Part shown: positions 37,405-50,364 of the stretch, in pieces | Numbering within the stretch: the stretch's first letter is position 1 | How the letters are laid out: the number at the start of each line of letters is the position of its first letter | From: Peromyscus leucopus | Taxonomy: Eukaryota > Chordata > Mammalia > Rodentia > Cricetidae | Assembly (NCBI RefSeq): GCF_004664715.2 | Contig: NC_051074.1 | Coordinates: forward strand, 22,670,058 to 22,734,057 | Length of the DNA stretch: 64,000 nt | Direction of reading: 5' to 3' | The notes under the pieces: generated by a model | Databases searched by the model: none | Seen by the model: the letters and a program-made list of their open reading frames with translations, nothing else | Told to the model about the DNA's origin: nothing | Made by a program: the position numbers and the translations under genes

Positions 37405-40400
37405 GCATACACAAAAAAAGACATATACTGGGTTTTATCATGAATATTTTGAAACTTTACTGAAAAAGCTAAAGACATTTCTAATAAATGAAGACATGAA
37501 ACACATTAATGGGTAGGTTAATTACTCATTAACCTACCTGTTACCAAGAAACCAGGTTTCCTATGTTTTATGAATTGATCCCACAAGTTTCCAACAAAAT
37601 GGTAGCAGATTTTTCATGAAGCTGTGTGGCTAAAATCTATCATATATTTCTGGTAGACAAAGTGCTCTTCACATCATGGAAACACACAGACTACAGATTT
37701 CTTACACATTTCTACAGGAGAGAACAAAGGAGACACACAGAAGCTCTCACACACCCTATGATACCCTCTGGAAAAGGCCGGGAACGTTAGGAAAGATTCA
37801 CCGAGGGAAACTTCCATGTGCTTGAAAACATGATGTGTGTTCAGAAGGTGTGCTAACAAGGGGCACATTTTCAGTCCATCACAGAGGCACACAATAAAAG
37901 AAGGATGAATGCTAATTTTAGTGCTAGTGAATTCTGAGAAACACTGAAACAGAATGATGAAGGAAATGTGAATTGGTTTAATCTTTCATGAAAGTAAACT
38001 GTCAATATAATGTAAGCCTGAATAATTTTATACTCTACTCTGCCTGTTGAAAATACCTTCAGAAAATAATGTCACTTAGTCCAAAAAAATTACTTACAGT
38101 GGTGTTCATGACAAAGACACAGGAAACCTTTAAGATAAGTAGGAAAAATAAGGTTTGAAGCTGTGTTAAGATCCAAATGTGTTACTCTGTTAAAGGCTTT
38201 CTGGAAACTGCAATGTTGAACTGTCTTTTGCTGCTATATGCTCAATATGTTCCAAACATTACATTTTGCTTATAAAGAAAAATAACTGTAAAATTGGGCT
38301 TAGAAAGCATTAAAAACAAATTAAGTTATTTTGGGTCCTTGCAACTGTTTTTCATCATTAAAACAGGGAAAAGAAATAAAGGCAGGCAGTCTCTTTAGGC
38401 AAATTAATCATGTTAATTGGATTTATAGTATATTCACTTCATGTTTCAAGAAGTAAGCTTAAAATATACTTAGTAATCAGCCAAGTAAAATATTTTGGCC
38501 ATAAAATTGGCAGGGAACTCAAATGCATAATTACCTAAAGCATATAAATACAATACATATAAAACATATGCTACATATTTATAATTAATGCTGAATACAT
38601 TATAATTTTCAGTATCTCTTGTATAATTTCCCTGCAGTAAATAGATAAAAGGTTTTCCATGTCTCCCTAAAGGGCAACAGTAGAAAATAAAAGAGAAGAA
38701 GAAATTTAAAAAATCTATAGGATAATGAATAGCATGGATAAATGCTATGTGCTATATATCTCAATCATAGACATACAACTACTCTATTTCAAGACATGCA
38801 GTAGAAGGAGTGAGAAGAATCAGCATGCCCCCTCTCCTTTTGCAATGACAGGTCAAGACCACCATGATCTCTAATCTAACCTTACTGTGGTCTGATGAAC
38901 CATATGTCTGACACTGAATTTATACAATTTAAAATGTGAAATAAATTAAGTAATTCCAAACATTTCATCCATACATTCACATGATTCATCCTTGAAAATC
39001 AAGTTAGTGGAGTTTAGAAACAAAATTAATAGAACTATAATCACAGCCGATTTCATACACTGCAGGGGAGTGATGTAATGACATGCTAATGCTAATATGT
39101 TCTCCCCACCACTCAGCGTTCTTAGTGTTCTGGAGGTAGGGGAGAGGTCAGACATGAGAGCCAGAAGAGGTTAAAATGGGAGAAGAGACAAACCAGGAGA
39201 GAAGCCAGCTCATTAAGAAACCGAATAAAATAAAAACTGGGCCTAGAGAATCAAAGAAGTGCTCACAGAACAAGACATGGCAGTCTGTTGTAGGCGCCAT
39301 GTCCATGTATGCACGTCACCACACAGGCTTCTGGCAGCCCGCCAGTGCTACCCACGGTAAACCTCTTGTCTAGGAGTACTCATCGGTCACACTGGGACTT
39401 TGGTGACATTGCTGCTGACATCCACCAGGAGCATCACTGGCGCTGAGGGTACTTGGTTCTCACTGGATTCATTGTCTCATGGAAGCTGAGAGATTTGCTC
39501 AACGACAGAGTTTGAGTTGGCACAAAGTAATTGGAACCTATGTCTTCTGGTTCTTAGTCCATTGTCTGTCTTTTATACATGACTGTTCTTTGAAAAGACA
39601 GAACTTACGTGTCGACTGGCTATATTTTAAATCATTATGTCAGAGCTTAAGCATGGCTTGATGGTACCTTGAGATCAGAGATTCATTAAACTAGGTTGTC
39701 ACTGTCATATCCAACACTATCCAACTTATAGGGAGAATCTTCTAGAAAATCTTGGACTCTCACATACAACTTCAGTTTATTATTCATTCTCTTTTCTTTT
39801 CCCTCTCCAGAGTTGGGTGGCTGTAACCCAAGGAAGCGTCATATAGAATTTGTTTCTCCAAAGCCGTGACTTGATTTGAGTTTGTAACTGGTCATTTCAG
39901 ATAAGCCAAGCCAGCTGATAGCTTCAGAATGGCTTTTCTGAATGTCTCAGACAATGGAAAACCAGTCTAGGGAGGAGTAGTTGGCATGGCCTGGCATCAG
40001 GAGCAAGATAAATGGGAAGCACTTACTGCTCAGTGATGCTGAAATACACCAGGAGTGGCTTGGTCAATCCCCACCATCTCAGGACCAAACCACAGACAGG
40101 GAAGACACCTCCTCTGCCACAGAGCCACACATCAAATCAATAAAACACAAGGTTGATTTCCTTATGTGTGTATCTGCAAGGCATGGGGTCAGGAAGTCGT
40201 GTAGTGGAGTGGGAAGAACAAGGACTTGAGAGTCCACAATGACAGAAGAATGGCTGGGGAGAGTTCCTGCAATTCTGATGATACTCCTGTAGCATGGTGG
40301 ATGGGGCATTTATCAACGTCTGTCTTTCTTCAGTGCTCATAATTAGTATGTACTGGACATGTCAACATTATCACCATGGTCTTGAGAGTCAAGAAAGACC

Positions 40401-41855
40401 TACGAGAGGTCCACTTTCCAGACCTTTTACATTTGAAATGCTTGCATGCTACAGATTCCCTTTAGGAGGTTTCAAACTGGATGTGACGATGGGGCTTCCT
40501 TTGAACAGTTACAGGATAGCCTGAACTGAAGTCACACATAAGTAATTCTATATTGTTTCTACTAGGGACTAAGAAAACCTTAACATAGCACAGAACACTT
40601 CTATGGATGCCTGGATATGCAGGTCTGTCCACATGATGGAGACCAACTGTGTGTTCTCCACCTGAAGCTAAGAGTTGGATCCTGTATGTTGTCATTTTCC
40701 CAAGACTGCACCACCATCTGGATATCAAGCAACAACAGCAGGCTGTCACTTATCCTCCAACCTACCAACTGACTACAAGGCATAGTTCCCATGACATGCC
40801 CCCACCCCAGGTTTGATACATGTACAAGGATGGCTCAAAGTAACATTTGTTTATCTGTTATGATGAAGGATGTTACAGAGAAATGAACAGCCAGATGAAG
40901 AGATTCACGGAGCATGGTAAGGGAGTAATAAGCTTGGGTGGTATTTTGTGGGTTCACTATGCTTCTAGTACCTCCATATGTTGAGCTACCCAGAAACTTA
41001 TCAAATCTTGCTGGTCATTTGTTTTTATACATGCCGTCTTCAGCTGCCCCTGCTCCCGTCTCCCTGAAGTCAGTGGTTGGGGCTGAACCTTCCAAGCCCA
41101 ATCCTTTCAAATTACTCAGTAATTACTCAGACACTGTTCTTGAGAATGAGAGGTGGGGTACTGGAAAAGGTACATTAAGTACTCTTCAAACACTGTTAAC
41201 ATCACTACTTGTTAAATTTTAAGTTCTTATTGAAAAAAAAAAGTCATTTCTGATGTTCTTTTTCCTGTAGATAACCAAATATTTTGGGGATGGGACAGTT
41301 TGGTTCCTAGTTAGCAGCACTTGGACTCTGCCTGGCTTCCCTGGATGCCATGAGAAAAAGGATGATCAGTCCAAAAGTGAGTCAGAGTATTCCTGTTATC
41401 CTCAGCACCAGCCATGTATTATCAGCACCAGCCATTGTGAACACTCTGTGGACGCCTAAGAAAGCTTCACGAGGATTGCAGCTGATTGTCCGACTCCTGA
41501 AGGTGCGGCCCAGTGGAGGTTGTTTGAAAGACTGTGTACTAGGTTCTAGATGACCCCTCAAACATGTACACCAGAGTGGGCGCACCCCATCGAGTGACCT
41601 AGCAGAGGGGTCACAGATAAGAAGCAAGACTGTGACTGACTCACACATAAACTTCCATGGCTGTGATTGGGCGCCAACAAAGTGTGCTAGGATTGGTCCA
41701 ATCTCCCCTGCTCTGTCTACAGAAGCAGGCCGCTCAGCTTTACTTTAGTGAGCGGCTGGAGGCACCCTCCTGTATTGCAATGGTAGTCCCATTGAGGACG
41801 AGTCTCCTCATTCCTCTTTGCAGCATTGTGTGACTGAATGGGTCCCCAGAAGAAA

Positions 41856-41878
41856 GCAGCAGCAGCAGCAGCAGCAGC
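41856..41878 (+). repeat. (CAG)7 trinucleotide repeat
   Basis: Seven perfect CAG units. No coding exon of Ptprm is near. Confidence 0.9.
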
Positions 41879-42235
41879 GGCTGTGGCAACAGAAGGGACA
41901 GTAATGACAGAGGCAGTGGTAGTCGCCGCCGCTGTGTGGTCGGCAGCCATCTCTGAACGTGGCCAGTAGCTTGACAGTTTGACAGCCAAAGCAGCAGCAG
42001 TTCAAGGGCTGACTGGCCAGGGCAGGATGCTGAAGGGTGGAGGGAAGGAGAGAGAGTTGCCAAGAGATGGCTGAGACTGAAGAAGGGCAAAAAGCTACAA
42101 AGAACCAGAGGAAATAAATGGCAGGTCCTGGTTACAGGAAGTACCGAGTCTTTAGGGCCAAGAGCTGGAATACTGGCTGCCACTGAGGGTTAAAAAAAAA
42201 AAATCCCAATTTCTAGGCCTATGAAAGGGCTATAA

Positions 42236-42770
42236 CACTTGCAGGGCGTGGGGATCTGATATCTGACACCTGTAGTGGACCCTCTATGTAGACAAGGATG
42301 GCCCTGGACTCTCTATGTAGACAAGGATGGCCCTGGACTCCCTATGTAGACAAGGATGGCCCTGGACTCCCTATGTAGACAAGGATGGCCCTGGACTCCC
42401 TATGTAGACAAGGATGGCCCTGGACTCCCTATGTAGACAAGGATGGCCCTGGACTCCCTATGTAGACAAGGATGGCCCTGGACTCTCTATGTAGACAAGG
42501 ATGGCCCTGGACTCCCTATGTAGACAAGGATGGCCCTGGACTCCCTATGTAGACAAGGATGGCCCTGGACTCTCTATGTAGACAAGGATGGCCCTGGACT
42601 CTCTATGTAGACAAGGATGGTTCTGGATTTCTGATCTTCCTGCTTCCATGTCCAGGTGTTGGGTTATGGGCATATGTTATAACACCTGGTTCACTGGGTG
42701 TTGGAGCTCAAATGATCTCAAGTTAGGCAACCGTTCCAACAACTGAGCCATAGTCCTCAGACTCTGAGTC
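42236..42770 (-). mobile_element. B4 SINE carrying an internal minisatellite
   Basis: After the tandem array the sequence reads as reverse-complement B1 (TTCTGGATTTCTGATCTTCC, TTGGGTTATGGGCATATGTT, ACACCTGGTTC) and then as a reverse-complement tRNA-like head (CAACTGAGCCATAGTCCTCA). The B1-then-tRNA order is that of a minus-strand B4. Confidence 0.65.
42280..42630 (+). repeat. 29-bp minisatellite, 12 copies
   Basis: Unit contains CTATGTAGACAAGGATGGCC then CTGGACTCC. The word GACAAGGATG recurs every 29 bp from 42291 to 42610, twelve times. Units differ mainly at CTCTCTATG versus CTCCCTATG. The unit resembles the B1 segment TGTAGACCAGGCTGGCCT. Confidence 0.96.
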
Positions 42771-43833
42771 TGTATTTTTTTAATAGTTGAGAGAAATAAA
42801 GGAAATTTTTAGGCAAAATAACACTGAAAGAGATTCCAAAGTGGGGCCTGGAGGCCATTAACAGACAGGACTCACATTCATCAGCGGCCACCTAGACTGT
42901 GAACTCTGGTCCCCGCATTGCTGAGCACAGATCTGCAGGGAGCTCACACTGGGCCTGGAGGACACACATGGACTCTTGCTTTGTGGTCGTCTCCAATCTG
43001 TTTAGACTTCCTGTATTTTCTAGCCTTCATATAGCCCCTGTCTTTTCTCAATGTCCAGTGAACCACATAAAGTCCCTACTGTTCGTCTTAGGACCTTTAG
43101 TTCAGAGCTATCTGAGCCTGCATCCCTGAACTGCAAGACCTCAAATCAATGCCTCTCTAGATTCTGAAGTTTCTGAATTGGGACTGATTGACAGTTATAC
43201 CCATCTTTATCATTTTCCCCTACATAAAGTATATATGTTTAAATACATAGAAATCAATTAATCAAGCAGAAAAGTATTTCATACTTATATATCTATAGAA
43301 TAAATCAAGTAACACATAGTATATTGTGTTACCAGTTACTATACTGTTTACTACTGTTAAAATACAGAGCTTGGGATTGTGGAGGAACTGTCATCTCTGA
43401 TGGGGAGACCAGGAAGGCCTGGGATGGGGCTCACCAAGCTAGGTCTGAAGGGATCTGTTGAGTAAAGGTCCTGGAGGTCACTCGCTGCAGAGGCCACACA
43501 TGGAGCCCAGTCCAGAGTCCGAGGTGTGCTGGGATGGGAGGAAAAGCAGGACTGAGCAAAGAAAACTGGTGAGCAGCAGCTGAGGCTGAAACCAAAGCCC
43601 AAAGCAAGAGCCGGAAGCCCATCTAGAGGGGCCGAGGACGCTACACTGCCTCCTTGTTTTTGAAAGAGCCAATAGGTTTTCGAACATTAGTCAAGTGTAA
43701 GGCCATAAATGTCTTACAACGAAAAACTGGCCACAGGGCAAGAGATAGATGTGCAGAGGAGAGAACAAATGTAGGGTACAAAGGGGGGGGGACCCTACCA
43801 CCCACTTAAGTCATGAGGGATAGGCTGTGGGAT

Positions 43834-43860
43834 GAGGAGGAGGAGGAGGAGGAGGAGGAG
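43834..43860 (+). repeat. (GGA)n microsatellite
   Basis: Nine GAG/GGA units on the plus strand. Confidence 0.93.
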
Positions 43861-44494
43861 ACAGACTGAAAAATGGTTAGGAGCAAAGCTTCTGGGACTT
43901 GTGACCTGCTGGTGTGCGGGGAGAGCGGGGCCAGGCAGCCGCGACCTTGTGAGTGTGTGGTGACACCATCAAGTTAATCAAAGGCACAAAGGATGCAAGA
44001 GAGACATGATGTCTAACAGACGCTGGGCCCAGGCACGCTGACAACCCCTCCGGGGCCATGGCCCCTGTGAAAATACTTGTGGCTAATGGCATCTGACGCT
44101 AAAAGCATGTTAACAAGTAGGAAAATCGCTTAACTTCTCTCAGGTGAGATAAAGAAAACTCTAAGAACCAGCTTCCAAATGGAAACCAGACAGCTACCTA
44201 AAAGTGCTTCAAAGAAACGAGAAAATGTTAACTGCCATGAACTATCATCAGAACAAGGACAAAGCCCCAGGAAATAACAATGTCTAACCTAATTCCCTCA
44301 AGCTGGAGTTCCTACATGACGTCAGTAGAGGTTAGGGCCAAAGGGACTGGAGGTAGAATCAGCTGAAATCTAAGACTCTGGAAGCAAGACAACAAGAATC
44401 AATAAAGAAAACAATTGCTGGCATTCAGCTCCTTGATAAAAACCAAAGTACACACACTAAAACTGCTTCCCTCCATTGCCTTTTAAAAAATCAC

Positions 44495-44870
44495 GGGGCC
44501 GAGGAGATGGCTCAGTAGGTAAGAGCCCTTGCTGAGCAAGCATGAGGATCTGAGTTCAAGTCCTGAGGGCCCACATAACAAGCAAAGCGTGGCTGTGCAC
44601 ACACCTGTCACCCCAGCCATGTTGGGGGTGGAGAGAGGAGGATCACCGAGGGCGGCTGGCTGCCAGCCTCCTTCCAGGTTTGGTGGGAGACCCTGTCCCA
44701 AAGGAGTAAGGTTAAGAGTGATAGAGGAGGATTCCAAACGTCCTCCTCTGGCCTTCCATGTGCACACATGCACACACACATCCACACATACACATGTGTG
44801 AAGGCACACACCCACAGACACATGCACGCAAGCATACACACATATACACACACAACTCAATACAGACACA
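44495..44870 (+). mobile_element. RSINE1 SINE with CA-rich tail
   Basis: GGGGCCGAGGAGATGGCTCA head, GCAAGCATGAGGATCTGAGT, GGGAGACCCTGTCCCAAAGG, then the CCTCTGGCCTTCCATGTGCA end and a CACACA-rich tail. Confidence 0.85.
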
Positions 44871-45046
44871 TAACATGGAAAAAATGTAGATTTCTTTTTA
44901 ATAGCAGAAAATATTTGGGCTTATGTTCTAGAAGGATAAGAGTCCATTACCATCACAGCAGGGAAGTGTGGCAGCAGCCAGACATAGCAAATGGAACAGC
45001 TGAGCACTCACAAAGCAATTCACAAGCAGGAAGCAGAAAACAGATT

Positions 45047-45047
45047 T

Positions 45048-45109
<62 letters not shown>

Positions 45110-45201
45110 CTCCCTTCCTTCCTTCCTTCCTTCCTTCCTTCCTTCCTTCCTTCCTTCCTTCCTTCCTTCCTTCCTTCCTTCCTTCCTTCCTTCCTTTTTT
45201 T
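45047..45201 (+). repeat. Long pyrimidine tract, (CT)n then (CTTC)n
   Basis: About 155 bp almost without purines on the plus strand: roughly 24 CT units, a short CCCTCC bridge, then about 20 TTCC units and a T-run. Long frames on both strands here are low-complexity artefacts. Confidence 0.97.
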
Positions 45202-45213
45202 AAATCCAGTAAG

Positions 45214-45299
45214 ACAGTATCTGCAAACACACACACAACTAACTTGCCCAAAGAGCTGGAGGCAATCTCAAAATTTCAGAGGGAAATTGTTATCATTTC
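45214..45299 (+). repeat. 86-bp duplicated segment, copy 1
   Basis: Runs from ACAGTATCTGCAAACACACA to ATCATTTC. It matches 46147-46232 over 86 bp with 6 mismatches and no gaps. Confidence 0.93.
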
Positions 45300-46146
45300 C
45301 TTACGGACCTGGCTCTCCATCAACACAGTCATTAAAGAACAGAACTTGTCAAAAAAAATCACTTGGCCGCTTCTGGCGCTGGGCGCAGCTGTTGCCACTC
45401 CTGAAGTACCTACCGGGTCTGCCAGCAACCCCTGTCCCCACGCCCCATCCCCAGCTTTCAATGGTTTTGTTTTGTGCGGTTAGGATCCTGTGGGACAGAG
45501 AATAACCTGTTCTGATTGTGGCCATTAATGGACTCAGCTGGCGCCGGGGAACATGAAATGGGAACTGAAAGGCCCATCTGAGAAGTGTGTGGGCTGGAGG
45601 GGACAGCAGGCACTCCCACTTGGGATGGTGAACAGTCACTGAGTGAAGGGGTTCCAGCATCTGAGTCACACACAATGCTTTGCATTCTACTTGCTCCTGT
45701 CTGGGCAAGAACCCAACAAAGGAGCTGCCTGAACTTCACCTTGAAGGTCAACCCAAGGGACCAGAGCCAGGTGTCTGGTGCTGGGCCTTCTGAGGACCCA
45801 GGGACCTTCCCCCGCCCCCATCCCCCTGCAGCTTGGGGCATCTGGAGGTGAGAAGTTAGGCTTTATCTCTGCAGAGATCAGAGGTTGAGTGGTGATCTGC
45901 TGACTTTTCTAAGTGGGGAGCCAAGCAAAGAAAACTCAGGCATAGGTTAGGTAGGGAGACATTCAGTGATAATTCTTCCTTAGGCTGCCAGGTCATCATG
46001 TAAAATATCGTGCTTGTATTTAACAAATGTAACTATTTTACTTAGAAAATAGGGAAAAGGGAAAGGGAAAGAGAGAGAGACAACTCAAATATTTAAAAAT
46101 AGAATAGCTAGCACATTTGAAGAAAATCCAAGTTCCTTAGAAATAC

Positions 46147-46232
46147 ACAGTATCTGCAAACACACATATAACTAACTTAGCCAAAGAGCTGGAGGCAATC
46201 TCAAAATTTCAGAGAGAAATTTTTATCATTTC
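46147..46232 (+). repeat. 86-bp duplicated segment, copy 2
   Basis: Second copy of the segment at 45214-45299, 933 bp downstream in direct orientation; 80 of 86 bases agree. Confidence 0.93.
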
Positions 46233-46323
46233 TTCTACTTAGGCTTGGAGAATTTGACATGCTGTTTTCTACTCCCCCACTTCAAACTGACGAAAAAAAA
46301 CCCCAACAATCTCCATGTTCAAT

Positions 46324-46350
46324 TAGATTAAATTAAATTAAATTAAATTA
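46324..46350 (+). repeat. (AAATT)n simple repeat
   Basis: Five AAATT-type units. Confidence 0.9.
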
Positions 46351-46693
46351 ACAACCAGAGTTTGTACCCTGGAGAGAGACGTATGAGGAAAATAAGTGGG
46401 ATATACCAATGTTTTCCTAAATACAGTGAGATGTATCAACACACTATTTTGAAGAATAAGGTGCAAAGAATTATTTATGCTTCTCCTAAGTTTGAGTTCT
46501 AGCAATATGAAAATAAACTTCCTTGTCTCAGAGTGAAACTATTAACTGTGCATCCCAGGACGTCCCGTTTGGAAGGGGTATTTTTTTTTTCATCTAAATT
46601 GTACAGATTCATCAGTGTATACTCTTTGAGAATAGTATGTTGCTTGCCTATGGAAGGTCACTGTCTTTCTGCTTGGGGAAGCACAGAGGGAGA

Positions 46694-46780
46694 GCAGGCC
46701 ACCCTCTGACTGCCCAGGGCCAGCAGGCCACCCTCTGACTGCCCAGGGCCAGCAGGCCAACCTCTGACTGCACAGGGCCA
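46694..46780 (+). repeat. 29-bp tandem triplication
   Basis: Three adjacent units beginning GCAGGCCACCCTCTGACTGC; the third differs at two positions (CCAACC and GCACAGG). Confidence 0.93.
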
Positions 46781-48420
46781 TGCCTGCTTTGTTCCCAACA
46801 TAGTACTGAGCACCCTGTTACTCTCAGTGTTGGGTCACAGAGGGTGAGTGACCAAGCACACCCACAGGGGCCACGTGGTCAAGGCGGAGCTTCAGGGCCA
46901 TGACACACTTCCCTTGCAAGTCCAGGTAACTAGAGACCACTAGGTCTTCAGAGCTGGGTAGGTGAGCCCCACAACATCCCCCCGGAGTGCAATCATGCCC
47001 TTTCTCCATTTCTGGGAACTCTACAGGCTTCGCTCTGGGGGTCTGCATGGATTGGCCTTTGCTTTCTGAAGAAAGAATCTGGTTATTTCTCTTGGCAACA
47101 TAAGCAAACCTGCCCTTCCCAGAGGCCTTTCTCCTGAGGTTTGAGCCAATTGCTGTTGATAATCTACCATCTTCTGTCCAAGCTTGCAAGCTCGTTTCTT
47201 CACTGTGATTCATGTCTGAGTTTCTTTTGAGTCAAATTATCATATCTCCCTGGTGAGATGTGCCACATGACTTTCTTGTTAGAACAAAAATCAAATACAG
47301 AACCTGCATGGAGAATGGCTCTGTGTCCCCTTCCCCACAGCACGTTTCCCTTTTGTTTGGACACATTTCTGTGGGCTACTTGATTGCTAATGAAGCCTCC
47401 CTGGGTTTCGGGCAATTCTCAGACATGGCTGACTTGGAAAGCACAGAGAATTGGCTAGAACAGAGGAGCAGGGGAAAACCCACCGTTCCGAGAATCTTGA
47501 ACAAAGCACGCAACTGAGTTTTCCTTGTGGATTGGACAAAAGCAGACAGACCAAATGCCTGAGCATAGCACTTCAGGGCAGTAGCTGAGGATTCTCAACC
47601 TTTTGTCCCTGGAGATGCTTCGGTATGAAAGGCCGTCTATGCTCCAGTAGGTTTGGAGGCCAAACATTCCAGAACATTTGGAATACTTCCTTGGCAAATA
47701 ACCTTTTCCTTTTTCTCATTTGCTTTTTGGAGTTCTAGTTATTTCTGTGTGTCTCAGAGACATAACTTAAAAACCAAACTGCTTATACGACATAGGTGTC
47801 CATCTCCACACAGGAGGGATAGCCCTACTTTCTGAAGTGTTCTTTGCTTCTCCCCACTTCCAAAACAACATGACATTTAAACTTCTCACATAGTATGACC
47901 CATTAGATGTTTCTCATCGTAACCCTCAGATCTCTTATCCTTTAACACCTACTATGACTCAGGCATGTCTCCAGAACATGTCTGTTCTCTTGCTTTGTGT
48001 CTATATGGAATGTCTCTCTTTCACCTCCTTGGGGAAACTCCCATTTTGCTTTAGAGATGAGTCGCTCTTGTCCCAGGTTGGCTCAGGTGTCCCCAAGTTC
48101 TTCATAGGCCCCTGAATATTTGTCTGGGTCATGTACTTTTCTACTAGATCTGCAGCTGTTATACCCCAGCTCTGTCACCACACTGAATTTACAGAGGGTG
48201 GGGGGCAATGCAGTGTTCCCCTGTGCATCCCTGGCAGTGAATAACTTATCACATTAAACTCCCTGAAATCTTACTTTGCTGAAGATAGTAATGTGACCCT
48301 TCATCTATTTTTCCCTTCCCTCTCTCCCTTGTTCCCTGCTTTTCTTTCAGACGAGAGTTCTATAGTCTATAATCAATATCATTACTTAGTATTTTTCTTG
48401 GACATAAAAACATTATTTTA

Positions 48421-48617
48421 GCCGGGCGGTGGTGGCGCACGCCTTTAATCCCAGCACTTGGGAGGCAGAGGCAGGCAGATCTCCGTGAGTTCGAGGCCAG
48501 CCTGGGCTACCAAGTGAGTTCCAGGAAAGGCGCAAAGCTACACAGAGAAACCCTGTCTCGAAAAACCAAAAAAAAAAAAAAAAAAAAAACAAAACAAAAA
48601 ACAAAAAACAAAAAACA
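48421..48617 (+). mobile_element. B1 SINE with perfect target-site duplication
   Basis: Full-length B1 from GCCGGGCGGTGGTGGCGCAC to CCCTGTCTCGAAAAACC and an A-rich tail with C interruptions. Identical 15-bp flanks AAAAACATTATTTTA at 48406-48420 and 48618-48632. It is close to a cricetid B1 consensus and so probably young. Confidence 0.96.
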
Positions 48618-49049
48618 AAAAACATTATTTTAGCAATAAGAGGTGTAGCATGTATTTTAAAATATGTTCTTGGATTTTACAGTCTTCATCCATAGAATCG
48701 ATCCCACAACTTTTTATTTTCAAGTTATGATTTAGTAGGAAATATGGATAAGGGGTAAGGAAGTCATCTAGCTGTATAGATTTAGCAAAACATATTGCCA
48801 CCTTTCTGCAAAGTACCTTATTCTGTCTCGGTGCTCCAAGTCCTGGTTTACTCTGTTCTCTGACTTTTAAATGCAAGAGGTGACAGAGATGATCATGGTA
48901 TAGTGAGGTTTCCATAGCTAGTTGACACATCAAGTTGTGGAGCCCATTCTCAGTGGATACATTTACACTATATCTCTCATGTAGGAAACTCGGGTAACAT
49001 TGTAGAAGAAGGGGAAGCAATTGGAAAAGCCAGAGCATCAGAGAGATAG

Positions 49050-49570
49050 TGGTGGGCTTGTGCCTGGAGTAATGTCAGGAACTACACCCATGGTCTCACA
49101 AACAGGACAGCTCGAACGTGAGTTGAACAAGGACAACACCAACAGATGTGCTAAAGTAGATGGCGGGAGTTGGGGGGGGAAGCCCATTAGGTCTCAATCA
49201 ACCCTACACAAAGACCTACAGGCAACCAAAGAACGCTGAGAGTGGGAGAAACAGTCTTCCCAGGGAAGAGCATGCCAGTGAGTGATCTGATACCTAGTGG
49301 AGAGCCCTGAAAACACATATATGAGAACATTATACAGACTAGGCAGGCTATATTTATGACTCTATCTGCATGTATAATATATATTATGTATAATAATATA
49401 TATTAGTATATATATATTATATATTATGTGCACGTAACAAAAATTAATGAGAAAAAGAGACCATGAATTTGAAAGAGAGCAAGGAGGGATGTATGAGAGA
49501 GTTTGATGGGAGGAAAGGATGCAGTTATACAATAATCTCAAAAAGAAAACAAGAGAAAAAGAACTGTATA
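49050..49570 (+). mobile_element. L1 3' UTR (Lx-like)
   Basis: GCCTGGAGTAATGTCAGGAA, CCCTACACAAAGACCTACAG, GAGAGTGGGAGAAACAGTCT, a TA-rich stretch near 49370-49440, and GAATTTGAAAGAGAGCAAGG match older rodent L1 3' ends. Confidence 0.75.
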
Positions 49571-49579
49571 GAGGTTTCA

Positions 49580-50250
49580 TTTCACCACAGCAGAATGGCC
49601 GTCACTAAGAAACAGATGAGAATGTGCTGGTGAGGATTCTGGGAAAGGAAACTCTTGAACAGTGGTATGCAAATCAGTTTGGCCGCTGTGGAAATCTGTA
49701 TGAAGGTATCTCAAAAAACTAAAAGTAGAATCACCAATATAATCCAGCTACATCACCTCACTCCTGAGACTATGCCGGGTGACTCAAAGCCAGCACACTA
49801 CAGGGATCCTGCACATCCATGTTTATTGCTGTACCATTCATGACAGCTGAGTGAAAGGTGCAGCCTAGGTGTTCACCAACAAGTGACTAGATAAAAACGT
49901 GGTGTGTGTACCTAGAAGTTTTATTAAGTCATGGAGAAGAATGAAATTATAGGAAAATGCCAGGATAGAACTGGAGATCACTGTGATAAGTGAAATAAGC
50001 CAGACTCTGAAACACAAGTAGCTCTTGTCTTTTATGTGTGGATCCTATATATGCATATATACACACATATATGTGTATAATATTTGAACATAGAAACATG
50101 ACCATCTGGAAAAATGAAAGGAATGAGTGAGAGGTAGAGGAGAGATAAAGAAAAGGGCACAGGGGGCAAATATGGTCAATGCACAGATATATTTGAATGA
50201 AAATATCTTGCACCACTATGCAAATGAAAATATGCCAACAAAAATGTTAA
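49580..50250 (+). mobile_element. L1 ORF2 C-terminal end and 3' UTR (old)
   Basis: L1 ORF2 C-terminal words in a degraded frame: GCAGAATGGCCGTCACTAAG, GAGAATGTGCTGGTGAGGAT, CCATGTTTATTGCTG, AAATAAGCCAGACTCTGAAA, then noncoding 3' sequence. Confidence 0.75.
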
Positions 50251-50364
50251 AAGAATATGACAGAGATGGGCTCAAACCCTACTATAATACAATTTCTGTA
50301 TAAAGAACACAATGTAAATTTCTCTTGGATCTTGTTACTAAAGTTATTTTTTCTTAACCTCACT

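Noticed and set aside
41530..41850. Possible LTR with a CCAAT-like GATTGGTCCAAT and TG start
   Set aside because: No clear matching termini, target duplication or family resemblance.
44768..45505. 245-codon frame and its reverse-strand partners
   Set aside because: Built from CA-rich SINE tail and CT/CTTC repeats, which lack stops; low-complexity translation only.
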